A stretch of 64,000 nt of DNA from Aphelocoma coerulescens (Eukaryota; Chordata; Aves; Passeriformes; Corvidae). Position 1 is the first letter of the stretch, and the number at the start of each line of letters is the position of its first letter. The stretch covers positions 10,253,264 through 10,317,263 of the forward strand of contig NC_091019.1 in the NCBI RefSeq assembly GCF_041296385.1. The letters run 5' to 3'. The position numbers and the translations under genes are program-made. Of this stretch, positions 11,682 to 24,620 are shown piece by piece. Below the pieces are notes generated by a model. That model was not told the DNA's origin. It did no database searches and worked only from the letters and a program-made list of their open reading frames with translations.

Positions 11682-14123
11682 AAAAAAACCCTCTGTTTTG
11701 CTCTGTACACAAGGCTGCAACTAATTACAAGAAGAGACAGATGCTGAGTAGCCTTAAGGCTTTCCCTGCCACCACAGTGAGTCTGTGCACTAGTCAACAA
11801 GCAGGTAGTGAGTGAACTCAAATGTTATCTGACAAGGCAGCAGATCCCATCACCTAGGGTTAGAATACAGACAAGCAACTCCGTGTTCAAAAGTAAAGAC
11901 AGAAAAATTTCAAGCAGATTGTTTCTGACAGAAATCATATCACAGCCGCACTTTCTGACAAAGTCTCCGTGAATGAAACTATACACTTTCTGTTTTCCAT
12001 CCTCCTCTTTAAGAAACAGCCAGGATTTCAAAGGTACATTGAAGGTGACAGCTCAATGCACAGTGCTTAGCAAGTGCTTCTATGCTTGCTTTCTCTTTGC
12101 AAGTATTAGGGGACCTCTGCTGCTTATCTGTGGGGGAGCAGAAGAGTGTCCCACTTTTTCCTACCTCATTCTTTGTTTCCCAAACACTTCCAGCTTGCTC
12201 ACAGATGTCAAATGTCAGTCTCACAACATAAAATCCTGGCATGAAAAAAATTCACATGACTACCTGGAAGCTTCAAAGAAGTTGCACCACCCTAAAAAGG
12301 AAAGTTAACAAAAGGATAAAACCTGACTATAATTGCCAATACTGTTTGCCCTGAAAGACAAACAAAATCTCCTAGATGAATCCTAGCAAAGAGTTGCTTA
12401 TTAGCCTCGAAACAGAATTTTTTTGCCCTTCCTTCACAATAAACATGATCTCCATACATTTTTGAGTGTTGCAAATCTCTGCAAAGTAACAGATTTGAAC
12501 AGTTTTCTTGCTTTCCACCAGAAAGGATTGAGTTCATCTAGATTGATTTGGCTGTTTCACTGTGAGTAATGTCAAAACAAGACAGGAGAAATACAGTGTT
12601 CAATGGAGCACAACAGATTTTATGTACATAGGTTCTAGCAGTGCTGTGGATTTTGACCTGCAAGCTGGGCATTTGCTCCCAACGGCCCATGAAAACCCTC
12701 AGGGAAGTTTTTGGGCTCTAGTGACTAGCATTACAAATACCACTTTCTTTTGCTGAAGACGAGTATTTTCCAGCCTTAAAAATTAAATAGAGAATGTGAA
12801 GCACGCTTGCTTACCCTGTGGTATCATTAAGACACTGAGGGTGAATGAGGCATTTATTTCTAAATATTCCTTTCAGCAGAATGGGATGGGATATACACAC
12901 TGCTAATTACCACGGGGGAGGGACAGAGGACTGTGAACAGAAGCAAGTAAAGAAGTACCAAACATTACAGACAGAACATGGTCACTGTGTTAAAGTTACT
13001 TTGGACTCCAGATTTCTTTTGCATTTTCATTCCTCCCACTAACATTTTTAGGAAAGACATTAAGGATTGTTTAATACTGTGAATTTGCAGAACTGGTCTC
13101 TTCCTTTACATTACTGAAATGGCTATGGCAGCATATTTCACTTGAGATTATACTAGAAATCTAGTGGCATGGAATATAGAAAATATGTCTTGTTGGGTTC
13201 AGTCAATTTTATAATCAGTGCAGCATAGTGATTTCTGTGCAAGATACTGGCTTTAGCCATAATTAAATTTACATGGCTTGGGATGACACCTTCCACAGTG
13301 GGATAATATGTAACTTACATAATACTCTAAATTACTCAAGTTTTGAGCAGCCTCTGACAGATACTTCTAGGTATTAGAGATAATAGACCTATAATACCTC
13401 CAGTAGTTCCCAATTATATAGTACTACATTAAATTTGGTTTATTAAGTCTTCATACTACAGAATTTTTATCATAGGAGTGTTTTTCTGTCTTAAAGTATT
13501 TTACAGAAAATCAAATTCTTTGCTAGCAGTAATAATGTGTCCTTACAAGCCTAGCCAGCAAGACTGTGCTTACTCTGTGGAGGTTTATCCTACTAGGGCT
13601 GCTTCAGTCAGCTCCTTGCAAGGTAACGCCTGTGCTCACTGGTACAATAACAGCAGTGTCACACAGTTTATGAACAATTTAAAAGCACTTAGACTTGGGG
13701 GCCAGTCATGCACATCATGTGTGGATTTTAGTGTCCTGCCTGAGGTTATGAAAGACCTACAGTCCACTTCTCTTTAAAAGAAGTCTGAAAAACCAAAACA
13801 AGAGAAAAGGCATGATTTGCAACAGCAGTGTATTCTACCAGCTTATTTCCCCGTTTCCTCTGACAAACTCTTTGGATCTAGGGAAATCAACAAGCAACCT
13901 TGAGTGGTCTTTAAAAGGGATTGGGAAGAATAAAAACTTGACAGCTTTTGTAGTAGTAGAAAATGAACAAGAAAAATCAGACCTAAAAAAATTAACCAAA
14001 CCTTGATGGTTCCAGACCCCTGGTACCTCAAAGGTGATATAGAGTTTAATTCATCCAGGCAGACCCTGGTCTTGAGAGCACTTAGGCTTTGGACCTTACT
14101 GCTTCAATGAATGGTTGGATAGC

Positions 14124-14157
14124 AGTAATAACAATAGTAATAATAATAATGATAATC
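14124..14157. repeat. imperfect (TAA)n microsatellite
   Basis: A short run of TAA/CAA/TGA-type trinucleotides with a core of four TAA units. It is interrupted and therefore probably stable. Confidence 0.85.
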
Positions 14158-15519
14158 TTTCTCTAATCAAATGAGCTGCCTTGTCTCTGTGAAATCATTA
14201 TATCATGAGTGCCTGAGCATCATGAGCTCTCCCTGATTAATGTGACCATCCAGGAAGGCAATGTTCACAGAAGGGTGAAAATTACAAGAAGTGAAAATTA
14301 CAAAGTGATTACTAAAGAAAATGACTAATATAACCAAGTGACTCAGTTAGTCTGAGTTTGCTCCGGACTTGCAGTAGGATGAAAAGAAATTACTTCAAGC
14401 ATTAGCTCCTTTTCTACTTTTTCATCCTGCTCCATGGAACAAAAGCTGTTAGTTCCTGCCTTCCCAGACACAGGACCAGTTGTTTTAAGAAGCACTGGGG
14501 AGCTGCACACATAGAAGTCCTGATGTACTTGAGATATGGTCTCCACAAGTTTGGGAAGGGCTTTTAAAATTCTTCATGTAGCCTCATCACCGTGCTTTGT
14601 GCCTGCATAAAATTCCAGCTACTTCAAGCACATTTTGACAGTAATGCTCCTTTACTTTCTTGATCTTTTTCTGATGACCCAAAAGGGCTAAAAAGCCTAA
14701 AAGAAACTTTTTTGAATCTGTTGATACCAAATTATGTAGGTTTTCCAAAAATAGTCACATATAAAATTAAATTAAAACAATAAAATAAATTAAAATATCT
14801 GATGAAACAAGTGTTTATGGAAATGGCTTTGCATCTGGAAGTTTTCTGCCCCTCAATAAGAAAGCATTGGGCAGAATGGTAGATACCTTCTATTAATAAA
14901 TTATGGCTACTTTATGAAAATTATAAAGGAAATTATTTAAAACCAATTTGTAAGCGTGCAGAAAAAGATATGTATAGATTTTGGAGCATGACCTAGATGT
15001 TCCTGGAGGACTCCCTAGAAGCTGCCATTGCTGCATGCCAGCCCTGCAGCAGGAGGGCTTTGTTGTAGCTATCGCATGACTCCACATGAAGGAGACACTG
15101 CACATCACTCAGTGCCCTACTCAGAAGTTAACATGCCTCTGGTGCTCTGAAAAAAAAACCCACACTTTACTTCTAAAGTTAGAAATACTTTGCTTAACAA
15201 TCTGAGCTCCTAAACAACTGATTGGGGAATTCTGAGGAAACAGACCCTGTTGACAGTGAATTAAGGATAAGCAGCTGCCTGAATTCTCTCCCTGGATTGC
15301 CTAAGGGTCCAGAAGTCCTGTTGTCACACAAGCTATAAAGCAACAAGAGCAGCACAGGTACTCAGGAGAGTCTAACATAAAATTTAAAAGTGTGTATGTA
15401 CTCCAAGTGCATATCTGTGCATTGAGAACTTATTTAAGGATGGCACATGCCTTCTCAGAAATTATTCACTGAAGGTGTTGTCTCTGCAGATGAAAATATA
15501 CATGAATTGTCTCTTAATT

Positions 15520-15790
15520 CAGTGATAAAGCCTTGTTGCACGGCGCAGAATGGCCAATTTAATGTGCAGCCTGCATAGGGAATTTTGATTATCCTAATTT
15601 GTGGAAAAAACAACCAAACCTGCACAACGGCAGAGTATCTTTTTGTCCTGCTACAGATAACTAATTACTAGTTATGCTATAGAAATGATGAGTTATTTTA
15701 GTGTAGCTAATGAAAGAAACCAAGGAGGTTTGCTTTGTTTCTCTCTGCTGTTTCTAGGTAGCTGTTGCTAGTTAGTCCATACAGTTAAAT
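15520..15790. promoter_or_regulatory. candidate conserved non-coding block
   Basis: A unique, non-open block with dense homeodomain-type words: TTTTGATTATCCTAATTTG near 15580-15600 and the cluster TAACTAATTACTAGTTATGC near 15658-15677, which itself contains the near-palindrome ACTAATTACTAGT. No repeat family explains it. Enhancer function is an inference from motif density. Confidence 0.3.
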
Positions 15791-16416
15791 GATTTTTTGT
15801 GCATCAGGTGCTTACAAGGGCAGGAACTTTGCTTTGGTACACATTTGTAAAGTGCTGTGGGTACTTCTGGTCCTTTAAAGAATAAACAACACTAGTATGC
15901 TTCATTTAACATGTCTAAAAATATTTTTCCCCCAGGAAGAGCATGCAGGCACTCTGTAACTGGCCACAAGGCCAATAAAGTGTGATGCACAGAGACATTG
16001 AGGGTTGTCTCTCTACATCTCACTGTCCATTGCAATGATCTCTGGCTCCTGCTTAAAGCCCTACCACACTGGGAACTGGCTATTCCAATAGTTAATAATC
16101 AGGGTTAGACTGGGACTATACACATCTTGACAAGGCAGTACTCATTTTGACATAAAGTAGCTATTGAACTTGGCTTTTTTCCTCACTGAGGTCCTTTGCT
16201 AAAACAAAACAAACAAACAAAAATTGCTTTTTAGCCCTCAAGCTGGTAAATTAAAGAAAAATACATTGTTGTATAGAAAAGGCAAACAATCATACAGAAG
16301 GGTATGCTGTGTATAAAGTGCTTTTACACCTTTCTGACACAGCACATGCCAAAAAGCAGTGGTGTTAAGCCATATCTTCCCCTGTTCCCTTTGCTTCCCC
16401 AGCACTGACATGATTT

Positions 16417-16434
16417 GCTGCTGCTGCTGCTGCT
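16417..16434. repeat. (GCT)6 / (AGC)6 microsatellite
   Basis: Six uninterrupted GCT units. On the minus strand they would encode a six-glutamine run within an open frame of 131 codons, but that frame has no splice or family support. I treat this as a simple repeat. Confidence 0.9.
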
Positions 16435-16780
16435 CGTGGTCTCCTCGGGGCAGCCTCCATTGGCAGAGGCCGGCTGTTCCTTTCATGGACACACGATTCC
16501 CTCTCTGGCCGCCCCTGCAGGACGTTTGATCATCATTGACAGTTGCCCTGCTGCTCTCAGAAACGCCAGGAGGGAGAGCTGAGGGGCAGAAAACTTCCAG
16601 ATGCAAAGCCATTTCCATAAACGATGGCCACAAATCCTGCCTCTGCAGAAACCCACGAGCAGTGCAGCATTTACAGAACTAACAGAGCTTCTGCGTGAGG
16701 AAATTGTTTATCAGCATTTTTGCATCTCAGTTGCTTTTGTTAGAAATTCCATTTGCCTGGTCACTGCTTTCAGTTGGGAA

Positions 16781-16836
16781 TTTTTGGTTTTGTTTGTTTG
16801 TTTTGGGGGTTTTTTTTCTTCTTTTTTTTTTTTTTT
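16781..16836. repeat. T/G-rich low-complexity tract
   Basis: TTTTTGGTTTTGTTTGTTTGTTTT, then GGGGG, then long T runs interrupted by a few C. Typical low-complexity sequence. Confidence 0.9.
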
Positions 16837-19800
16837 AATATACATTTTTTAAGAATTCTCCCTATTGAAACCACATGTTTTCTAGAAGAAATCTCCCTGC
16901 CAGTCAGACAGCACCTAGTCAGGTATTTGTAATGACTCAGGTCCCCTTACTTCTTCAGGAAGCACTCTGAAAGAAAAATCCAACATATCTAAGATAATGA
17001 ATAGGACTGCATAAAGATGTTTTGGTTATACAAGGTGCATCCCACCCCCCTGAGCCATACTTAGACCTCACAGTTATTCTTAAAGAGAGAAAAGGACAGA
17101 AAAATTTGGGTTGGTTTTGTCGTGGGGTTTTTCCTTTGTTTCTTAGAGATCAAATGAGAAGGACCATCAGGAGGCTTCCCTGAGAGATCTTCAAAGCTGG
17201 ATGTGGATTCTCCATGAGGAGCCACTCCATAGGAAATAGCAGGAAGTGTCTGCTTTAGATGCCTTGGAGTAGATCAGATATGCTCTACCCTATTGCTGCA
17301 TTTGTTTCAACTCTTTTCCAATGGAATGGCACTTCTTTGCATTCTTGCCCTTAAAGGAGGCAAATCCCTACACAGTCTCAGAACAGCAGCCAGAGACGTG
17401 GAGGACAGAAGAGAGAAGTGGAATTAAGAGTGGTTTTACCGGGCTTTGCTGGTGGTGGTAGTCAAGCTACTGGACATTTATGGCAGCACAAAGGAGCCAC
17501 AGGTAAACCATAATCCTGTGACACATGTCCTGCAGGGTCAAACATGGATCTGCCTTGCCTTCCTCAGGATTCTTTGGGACAAGGAAAAAGTCAGTCGTGT
17601 TACAGATCCTATGGCCAATTCTTTTAGGTAATATTTCCTGACCTCAGTCATTAATTCTTAAAAATATACCTAAATTATTCTATTAAGATGTATATTGACT
17701 GAATCAGTATCCAGGAGCATGCTGGGGACAATCTGTCCCATATACTAAGATTATTTGTTCACTGTTGTTTATTTTCCATAACTACCAATAATTTACCCAT
17801 CCAACAGCAGATAAATATAACCATTTGCTTGAAATAAGTATTATTTAAATTTTACACAACTTAACAGGAAAAAAGTACAGGATTAAAACTATTTTCACTA
17901 ACCTCCAAGAAGAACAGCTTTTGGGTGTTTAATGAATTAAGCTTTAGATTGTTGTTAAACATGATTTTTAGCCACACTAAAAATTGTTTCTTGGTAATAA
18001 CAGGTTTTGAACAAAATGTGTTTTTTTTTTCTTTTCTGCCTCTAATCAACTGTTATTTTGTTTCTCTTTTTTTCCCCAGCTGCTCATGTTATTACTTGCT
18101 TAATCTTTCCTGTTTCAATCTTCCCTCCTTCTAGGTGTTTCAATGCTAGATTTCAATCATTCTATCTGTAGTAGATTTCTCTGGGAGGGTTGTTTCAATT
18201 GTTTTGCTAGGTTTTATGTACTTATTGTTGCTGTTTCAAATTAAAACAATCTTATCAAATCATGATTATTCCTGTTAGAGTAATTTTTGTTGGGTTTTTT
18301 TTGCATAAATATACATTAGATTAAAGTGTGGCTGAACACAGCTTCATTTTACAGTACAATATCTTTCTATTTATTGATTACCACCTCAAGTAAACATACC
18401 ATCAGCTCACCAAAATCAATATAGAGTTGGAATTTATATTTGAGAATTGCCTGGTAGCAAATAATTTTTCTCTCTCTGTAGAGTAAGTTGCAGATGATCT
18501 ACAGACGGGAAACCATATTCAAGTTAAGTGTCAAAATAAAAACTGCACAAGGTGCATGATAAAGCTTCTTTCTAGAAGATGTATTTCCTTCTGTAGCAGT
18601 AGGAAAATCCATTCAGTGACCAACCCTAGTGGTCTAGCAGAGCTTCTGTTGCTGGAACAGTTCCACAAGTGAAGTCAGACATGGACTAAAATGAAACAAC
18701 CTGCAATTGCAATTAGAATTATATAAATAACTATTTCCCATGCCAAATGTACTCTCTCAGATACGTAAAACCCAACTGTTTCTGTAGAAATAATCTGATT
18801 TTCTGTTATGCTTGCATTGTATTTTGCCACATTCTTGTGATGACATATTCACTGAAGAACCACTAGAACTTAACATATTTCAGTAGTAAAAATATCATCT
18901 TAGAGTATTTTTACATCAGTGAGAACAACAGGCACAAATGTCTGAACCTAGTTTGACTCTTTGTATAGATAGATTGGGGAGCTACACAGGGATGGAGAAA
19001 AAACCTGAGCAGCCTCCTTACACTGATTTTATATTTGTATTTTAGCAAATAAAATTTCACCAAAGTAAAAATGTGGCTGAGATTTAAGTTTGCTCCACAT
19101 CTGTTGTTTTTGTAGGCATTACTAAGAAAACTGATGAGCTTCCAGGACCATTTATCAATATCAACCTGGTAATTTCTCCATAAGGTTTTTCAGCTCTTTT
19201 TATTGAGTTCCTGTGACAACACAGAGAAATAAGAGTCTGTGAAAAGTTAGTCCCAAAAGTAGTCTTTAGTTACAGTGCCTTAAATTGACTAAAGATACAG
19301 TCAGTATCTGCTGCAGCCAGACTGCATGAATCTTTAAAACTGCATTAAATGTTACATGTCTATACACCAGTTCTACCCACCAATTCTTAATGCAGAGGGA
19401 TTCCCATGGACTCACACAGCAATAGGAACAGTAGGAAAAACTGGTTGCCTAAAGAACCCAGCTTCAGTAGAGGAATCCCCTCGTGGTCTGCCATGGGGCT
19501 TCCTCCTCTGGGGAAACGAACTGCCATTATCCTACCTGGGATTCAAATCAAAATCAGATTACACGCTCACTGTATGCAATGCTCAATCTTTTCTCCTCTG
19601 CAAGCATTTATAAGACACAGGGTATCCTTTACCAAGGAAGAGAACATGTAATGATAACATATTTATGAAACTTAAGTGGTTCAATTATTTTCATCCCAGT
19701 AGCTTTATGAGAGAGGTAGAAGTATGAAACTCCACGAAATGATATAACTCAGAGAAATTATTACAATGCTTGTGCATTACTACTAATTCCACCCTATTAT

Positions 19801-21139
19801 ATGATACTATATCTTTTCATAATGAAGATTAAATGCAGCAGAAACCATATAATGGCAGAACTGCTGTAGATCAAATTGAGTCTACCATAAGAAAAATGAT
19901 CACTGATCCCAAGACGTTACGGAATAGTAAACTTAAATTGTGCCACTTTTCAAGTTTATGTGACTATGATTATTTAATTTTCCTTTGTGCGTGCTCAAGT
20001 ATAGCTGTTATGCGACTACACATGAGAGAACCTGAAATTAATTTGTCTGTATAAGATCAGTGACTGTACAAATTCTTATGAAAACTAACATGCCATGACA
20101 ATAGTAATTTTGATAAAATTACAGCAAGAACTGCAATTCTCTGCCATCTGGCTGTCTCATCATAACTACTTTGATGTGCTTTTTATTACTTATTTACTTA
20201 CTTCAACTACTTTAGCAGTTGTTTCAGAGCTTAGAAATGTTAACTGCAGAACAATATTAAAGAAACAGCATTGCCAAAGCTTAACATTAATTCCTTACAG
20301 AAGTTGAAAACAATCTACAATCATCTTTAATTAAAGCCCTAAAAATAATAGATCTACTCTATAATAGATCTAATTTATGAAGCAGACACATTTTCTATTT
20401 CATATTTTAAAATTCAAATATGTATCAGTTTTCAGACTAGTCTGATTAGTTTATTCAAAAGTCTGAATGAACTGCCAGACCCCTTTCATCTTCCTAAATA
20501 AAACCTTTCCATTGCTTTTGGAATTGAGTTACATGTTTACTTGATATATGAACACAATTAACAGACTAAAAGAGAAGTATATCTAGGTACATTTTTATAA
20601 ATAAGGAACCCATTTACTTGAGGTCAGGGTATCAGTACTGTGCATTTCTAATTCAATCATATTTATTCCAAGGCAAATCATCTCTTTGCCGACTTCTTAT
20701 GAATACTAACTAGCCACCATAATTTGTTTCCTTGATAAGGGGTGGAGAATGGTGGAGAAGGTCAAATACTGCCTTTATGTTACCACTGCAAATTTGTTTG
20801 CTTGGTAAAGGTCCTGATCTGAAAACAAAAAACTTTTGCAATTTTGTACTGTAATCTTTCAGATTCAGATTTCTGAGATAAACCCTAGCACATCCAAAGC
20901 TCAAAGAATCTTTGCTTTTTTCCAGGAGATATGGATATTTTCCATATCCCTCAGAGAATTATTAGATCATAGTATGCAATATGGTTCCAAATGTGTGCAC
21001 ACAAGGTATCATCTACTACATGATAATTCAGCACATGTGGATTTTATAGAAATGGTGAACTTCTGAAGGCCAAGGCTAAAAAAAAGATGTTACAGAATGC
21101 ACAACTACCAAGAGTCACACCATGTGCCTGAGAGAGATA

Positions 21140-21236
21140 TTCCAATGCTCCTTGAGTTCTGGCGGGGTTGGGCCCATTACCACTCTCCTGGGGAGCCTGT
21201 TCTGGGCTGTGAGGGGTGAAATCCTGCCCCACAAAA
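21140..21236 (-). mobile_element. short CR1-like remnant, minus orientation
   Basis: The plus strand reads CCAATGCTCCTTGAGTTCTGGC followed by CACTCTCCTGGGGAGCCTGTTC-type sequence, then a GGGTGAAATCCTG segment. These match the reverse complement of the CR1 3' region (the classic 'lack of speed... CCCTGGGGAGCCTGTTCCAGTG' block) with heavy decay. Both ends are indistinct. Sequence after 21240 no longer aligns by eye. Confidence 0.7.
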
Positions 21237-24039
21237 GCCACCTGGAGCTAACCCACATTGGTCTGGTTTGGCTTTCACCCATGAACCTGTAAAGTTCACT
21301 TCCCCTTTGAAGGGGTGGCCAAGCCCTCTCCTGGTGTAAAGTGCCAGCTCATTGGATTAATTGAGCTCAGTGAAACTGTAGGAATTAATGCCATGTTAGA
21401 GTTCAAGTCTGTATCTTGGGGTCAGGGCAAGGAACGAGAAAGGTGGAACTCCCCTAAGGATGCTGTATTCCACCTTCTGTGAGCTCTAAACTCGCAGGGA
21501 ATTGAATTTAAAAAAGAAAAAGAAAAAAACAACAAAACCACCAAACACAACAGATAGAGCTGCCACCAGAAACTCCTTGCAGATGGCGTAAAATAGCTTA
21601 ACTACAATTCACTGGGAGCTAATTTCAGTCATTGCTAATACATGCTGGGTAGAAAATTAGTGTCAAACAACAAAATGGCATGATTTTTTAAAAGCATTTG
21701 GATTCAAATTTCAAATAATCTCTATTAACCAGCATTCAAGTTTCCAGATTCAAATCTCCCCCACAGAATTACACAGTACCAGCTATTCTTTCAGTTTTAA
21801 CAAAAAATACAGAGGATGTTGAACATTAGTGTTAGATTGTAATAATTAGAGCAGTGAAACATATGGCTATGTAATACAGACAGATATTTATTTGGTGACT
21901 GGACAGATAGAGCATTTTGCTAATTGTTTGCTTATCTGAGTTGCTTTTCTCTGCTGCACAGAGTGGAATGATTCTGCACAGAGTTTTTCCTTTTATTCTG
22001 TATTTGATCCCTCCATAGATTTATTAGCAGAGACCTGCCTGAATAGGCCATGATACCAAAATTATGGAGACAGAACATGATATTCAGATTTTTGTAAAAA
22101 GCTTTTTTACTTTTTACTCCAGAACGGCTATCAATTGCACCATAAATGGTGTATATCAGACAATCTGCAGATTTATCTTGGAGACAAAAAATAGACTCAT
22201 TGGAAAAATACTTCTCAAAAGCACCAATGCTACTGCTTTGGTAACACCATGTAGGAAGATTTAAGCAACACACCTGGATTATATTTTTATTGTGCTTTCA
22301 AACATCACAGATTAATAACAAGTTGAAACAGGCAGTAATGGAGGCAGTCTGTACATCTAAGACACTAAACCACAGGTTGCATCTCTATAGGGTTAAGATT
22401 GTAATACTGTTAATTCTACAGGGTTTCCAAAAGTTGAGAATTTTTTTTTTTTTTAATTAGAAGGCGAATAATTTTTGGAAAGAATAATGGATTTATTTTT
22501 AAAAACATGTAGGTACTAGTAAGAGTCAAGCAGTTGGTTGCATAAAACTGGAGATAGGTATTTGACATTAAAGAAAAAAAAAAAAAACCAAAAAATTTTT
22601 GCTTACTGTTGCTGTAAAATTAGAGAGCTTTCTGATTTGCTTTGTACTAACCCACATTCCTAAACTTGACCTGTGTTTATAACAGCCAGAATACATAACA
22701 TGTACACAAAAAAATGCTGAATGCAGAGGCCAGTTAAAGGATCTAACAACAATTTAACCTGTAACTTGTTAAGACCTTTTGTACATAATACATTCAACAC
22801 TAATCTTTAAGGCCAGTATTGTTATTCCAATTAAAAGAGCATTCTCAAGTCCATGGTTTAAGTGAAATCTCTAGTGGGCTTTATATTTTCTTCCAAGCAA
22901 ACTGCAGCAGGATAAATACTTGTTAGTTAGAAAGCCAAAAATGTGCTAACTCTAAATAAAATTATTTGTGAGTTTTTGCTATGAAAATAATAATTACATG
23001 GCAAAACCATCCAAACAATTGTTCTGGGACAAAACTGTGACTTGGGAGATAATGGATAGAGCCAGCAGGGACTAAAATGTGCAGCATTTCCTGGTCATTT
23101 ATTCACTGGAAGATTTGAAAATCAGTTTATTCATGGGAGAAAAATAACCTATTGCCACCAGTCCTTGATCATAAAACACATAGAACTTTAAACTCTCAGG
23201 GCAATATTGAAAGGAAATAAATGTGCATCTAATCAGCTTTGCCCTTCATAGCAGGTATCACTTTGGCAATCAGGAGCACACTGTGGATAGCAAAAATAAT
23301 GGGAAGACAATATTCTGAGTGGGGAAAAAAAAGCCTACACACTTCGCAAAATACACAGAAAGACTGTAACCACAGGTGGCTATTTTTGCTGACCTAAAAC
23401 AATTCCCTAAAACGGTGGCTGTGATGCAGCCAGAACACGAAGGGCATGTTTTCATTTTAACTTATGCATTCTTCTGGAATCCTGAGGTCTGAGTAAACTG
23501 CACCATCCCAAATAACCCTTCAGGATGCAAAGGCAAGCTCACACTGACAATCCACAAAGAGGGTGCATGAAATGACTGCCTCTTAGTACTGAAATCCCAA
23601 AGAACCATTTCTCTTTACACGTCTGTATCAGGAATTTTATTCACTTCCACTTGAGAGAAACCTGACAAAATGAAGCAACCTTAGTGAACAGAATGGTAAT
23701 TTTCATAAAGTGCACAGTCAAACTGGTAAAGGCAAAATCATTTAAATTCTCCAATTTTTACTTCAATTTGAAATAAAATAATGTGAAATACAGTCATTGT
23801 GAGTTTTTTATAATAAGCCACATTTTACAGGTACTAACACCAGTAAGTAATGTATATGAATTTGCTGGCAATTCTGAACTGCTTGTCTTTCATAGGATTT
23901 CTTATGGCTATTTACATTTTCACTCAGTGAAAATCAATTACCTTCCTGCAATAAGCCTCATTTGCTACCTTTGAGTATAATAGAAACACCATTAGGATGA
24001 TGACATTACCCAAAAGAAGGGCACCACACAGTTGGTAGA
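21237..24039. other. unannotated non-coding DNA
   Basis: No exon or named repeat seen. A T run at about 22440-22455 and an A run at about 22573-22586 lie 120 bp apart in opposite sense. An A-rich stretch occurs near 21512-21555. Open frames (for example 21932-22273, minus, 113 codons) carry no recognisable motif. Confidence 0.55.
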
Positions 24040-24620
24040 CATAAATTAAGGACCCTTTCACATATGCATTAGAAATACTGCTGTGACTGAAATATGCATA
24101 AAATCTGTATCTATTAGAGCTATTAGCGTGTGCCGGTGATGATTTTGAAGGAGGAGGGGGAGATTGTGATCTACTACTTTGACAAAATTATGTATTTCCT
24201 TTTTTTTTTCTCGGGATGTGCCACTGATGCAATAAGCAGAGGCCCCCAGCTGAGCTGCATTTGGAAATGCCACTGAGCATGGCGTGCGCGCTTCACTTGG
24301 CTTCGCCGGAGCCGGGCTCTGTCAGAGGCACCGAGAGCGCGGGCGCGCCCGGCCGCTCCTCCTCCCGCCCTGACCTCCGCTGCTCCGCGGATGTACGCCT
24401 GGCTGCGGGCCGCGCTCATGTGGAAAACAGCTCCTGCAGATCAATTCATGGGATTTAGGGACATTTAACTTCCATCAGGGCCGCAGCATCTTATTGATAT
24501 GTGGAGACTAACTTATTACCGAACGTTAATGGGACTAACGCGAAGGGCTTTGTGTTTGCATGGGGGGAAGAAACTAATTTAGAGATTCCTCCCTTGGAGT
24601 CTGTTAAGCAGAGGAAGCTA
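24040..24620. promoter_or_regulatory. regulatory-looking block with a CpG-dense core
   Basis: Flanking AT-rich parts carry TATGCATTAG, ATATGCATAAAAT, CAGATCAATTCATGGG and TTATTGATATG words. The centre (about 24281-24416) holds roughly 20 CpG dinucleotides in about 140 bp, whereas CpG is very scarce in the surrounding tens of kilobases. This is the hallmark of a small unmethylated CpG island. It could be an alternative promoter, a non-coding RNA promoter or an orphan enhancer island. No TATA box, splice donor or convincing first exon could be fixed on either strand. Confidence 0.45.

Larger units (their letters stand above)
9173..15500. other. unannotated non-coding DNA
   Basis: No exon or named repeat was recognised. 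Low-complexity tracts include T/G-rich sequence at 9788-9850, a T run near 11258-11269, an A17 plus TA tract (listed) and a TAA tract (listed). A block at about 10360-10600 has intact ATTA/TTAAT words and GCAAAT-like octamer sequence (ATTATGCAAACC near 10560) and may be a weak regulatory candidate. Open frames such as 11973-12308 lack protein-like character. Confidence 0.55.
15801..21139. other. unannotated non-coding DNA
   Basis: No gene or transposon was recognised. The stretch includes a (GCT)6 tract at 16417-16434 and a T/G-rich tract at 16781-16836, both listed. The interval 17146-17502 is bounded by a fair acceptor (pyrimidine tract ending CTTAG) and a donor-like CAG/GTAAAC, but all three plus frames contain stops, so it could at most be a non-coding exon. 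The remainder is AT-rich single-copy-looking sequence. Confidence 0.55.

Noticed and set aside
16238..16633. 131-codon minus frame with a six-glutamine run
   Set aside because: The Gln run is just a GCT microsatellite. The rest is unremarkable and lacks splice support.
17146..17502. Segment with acceptor- and donor-like borders on the plus strand
   Set aside because: All three frames contain stops. It could only be a non-coding exon and there is no other support.
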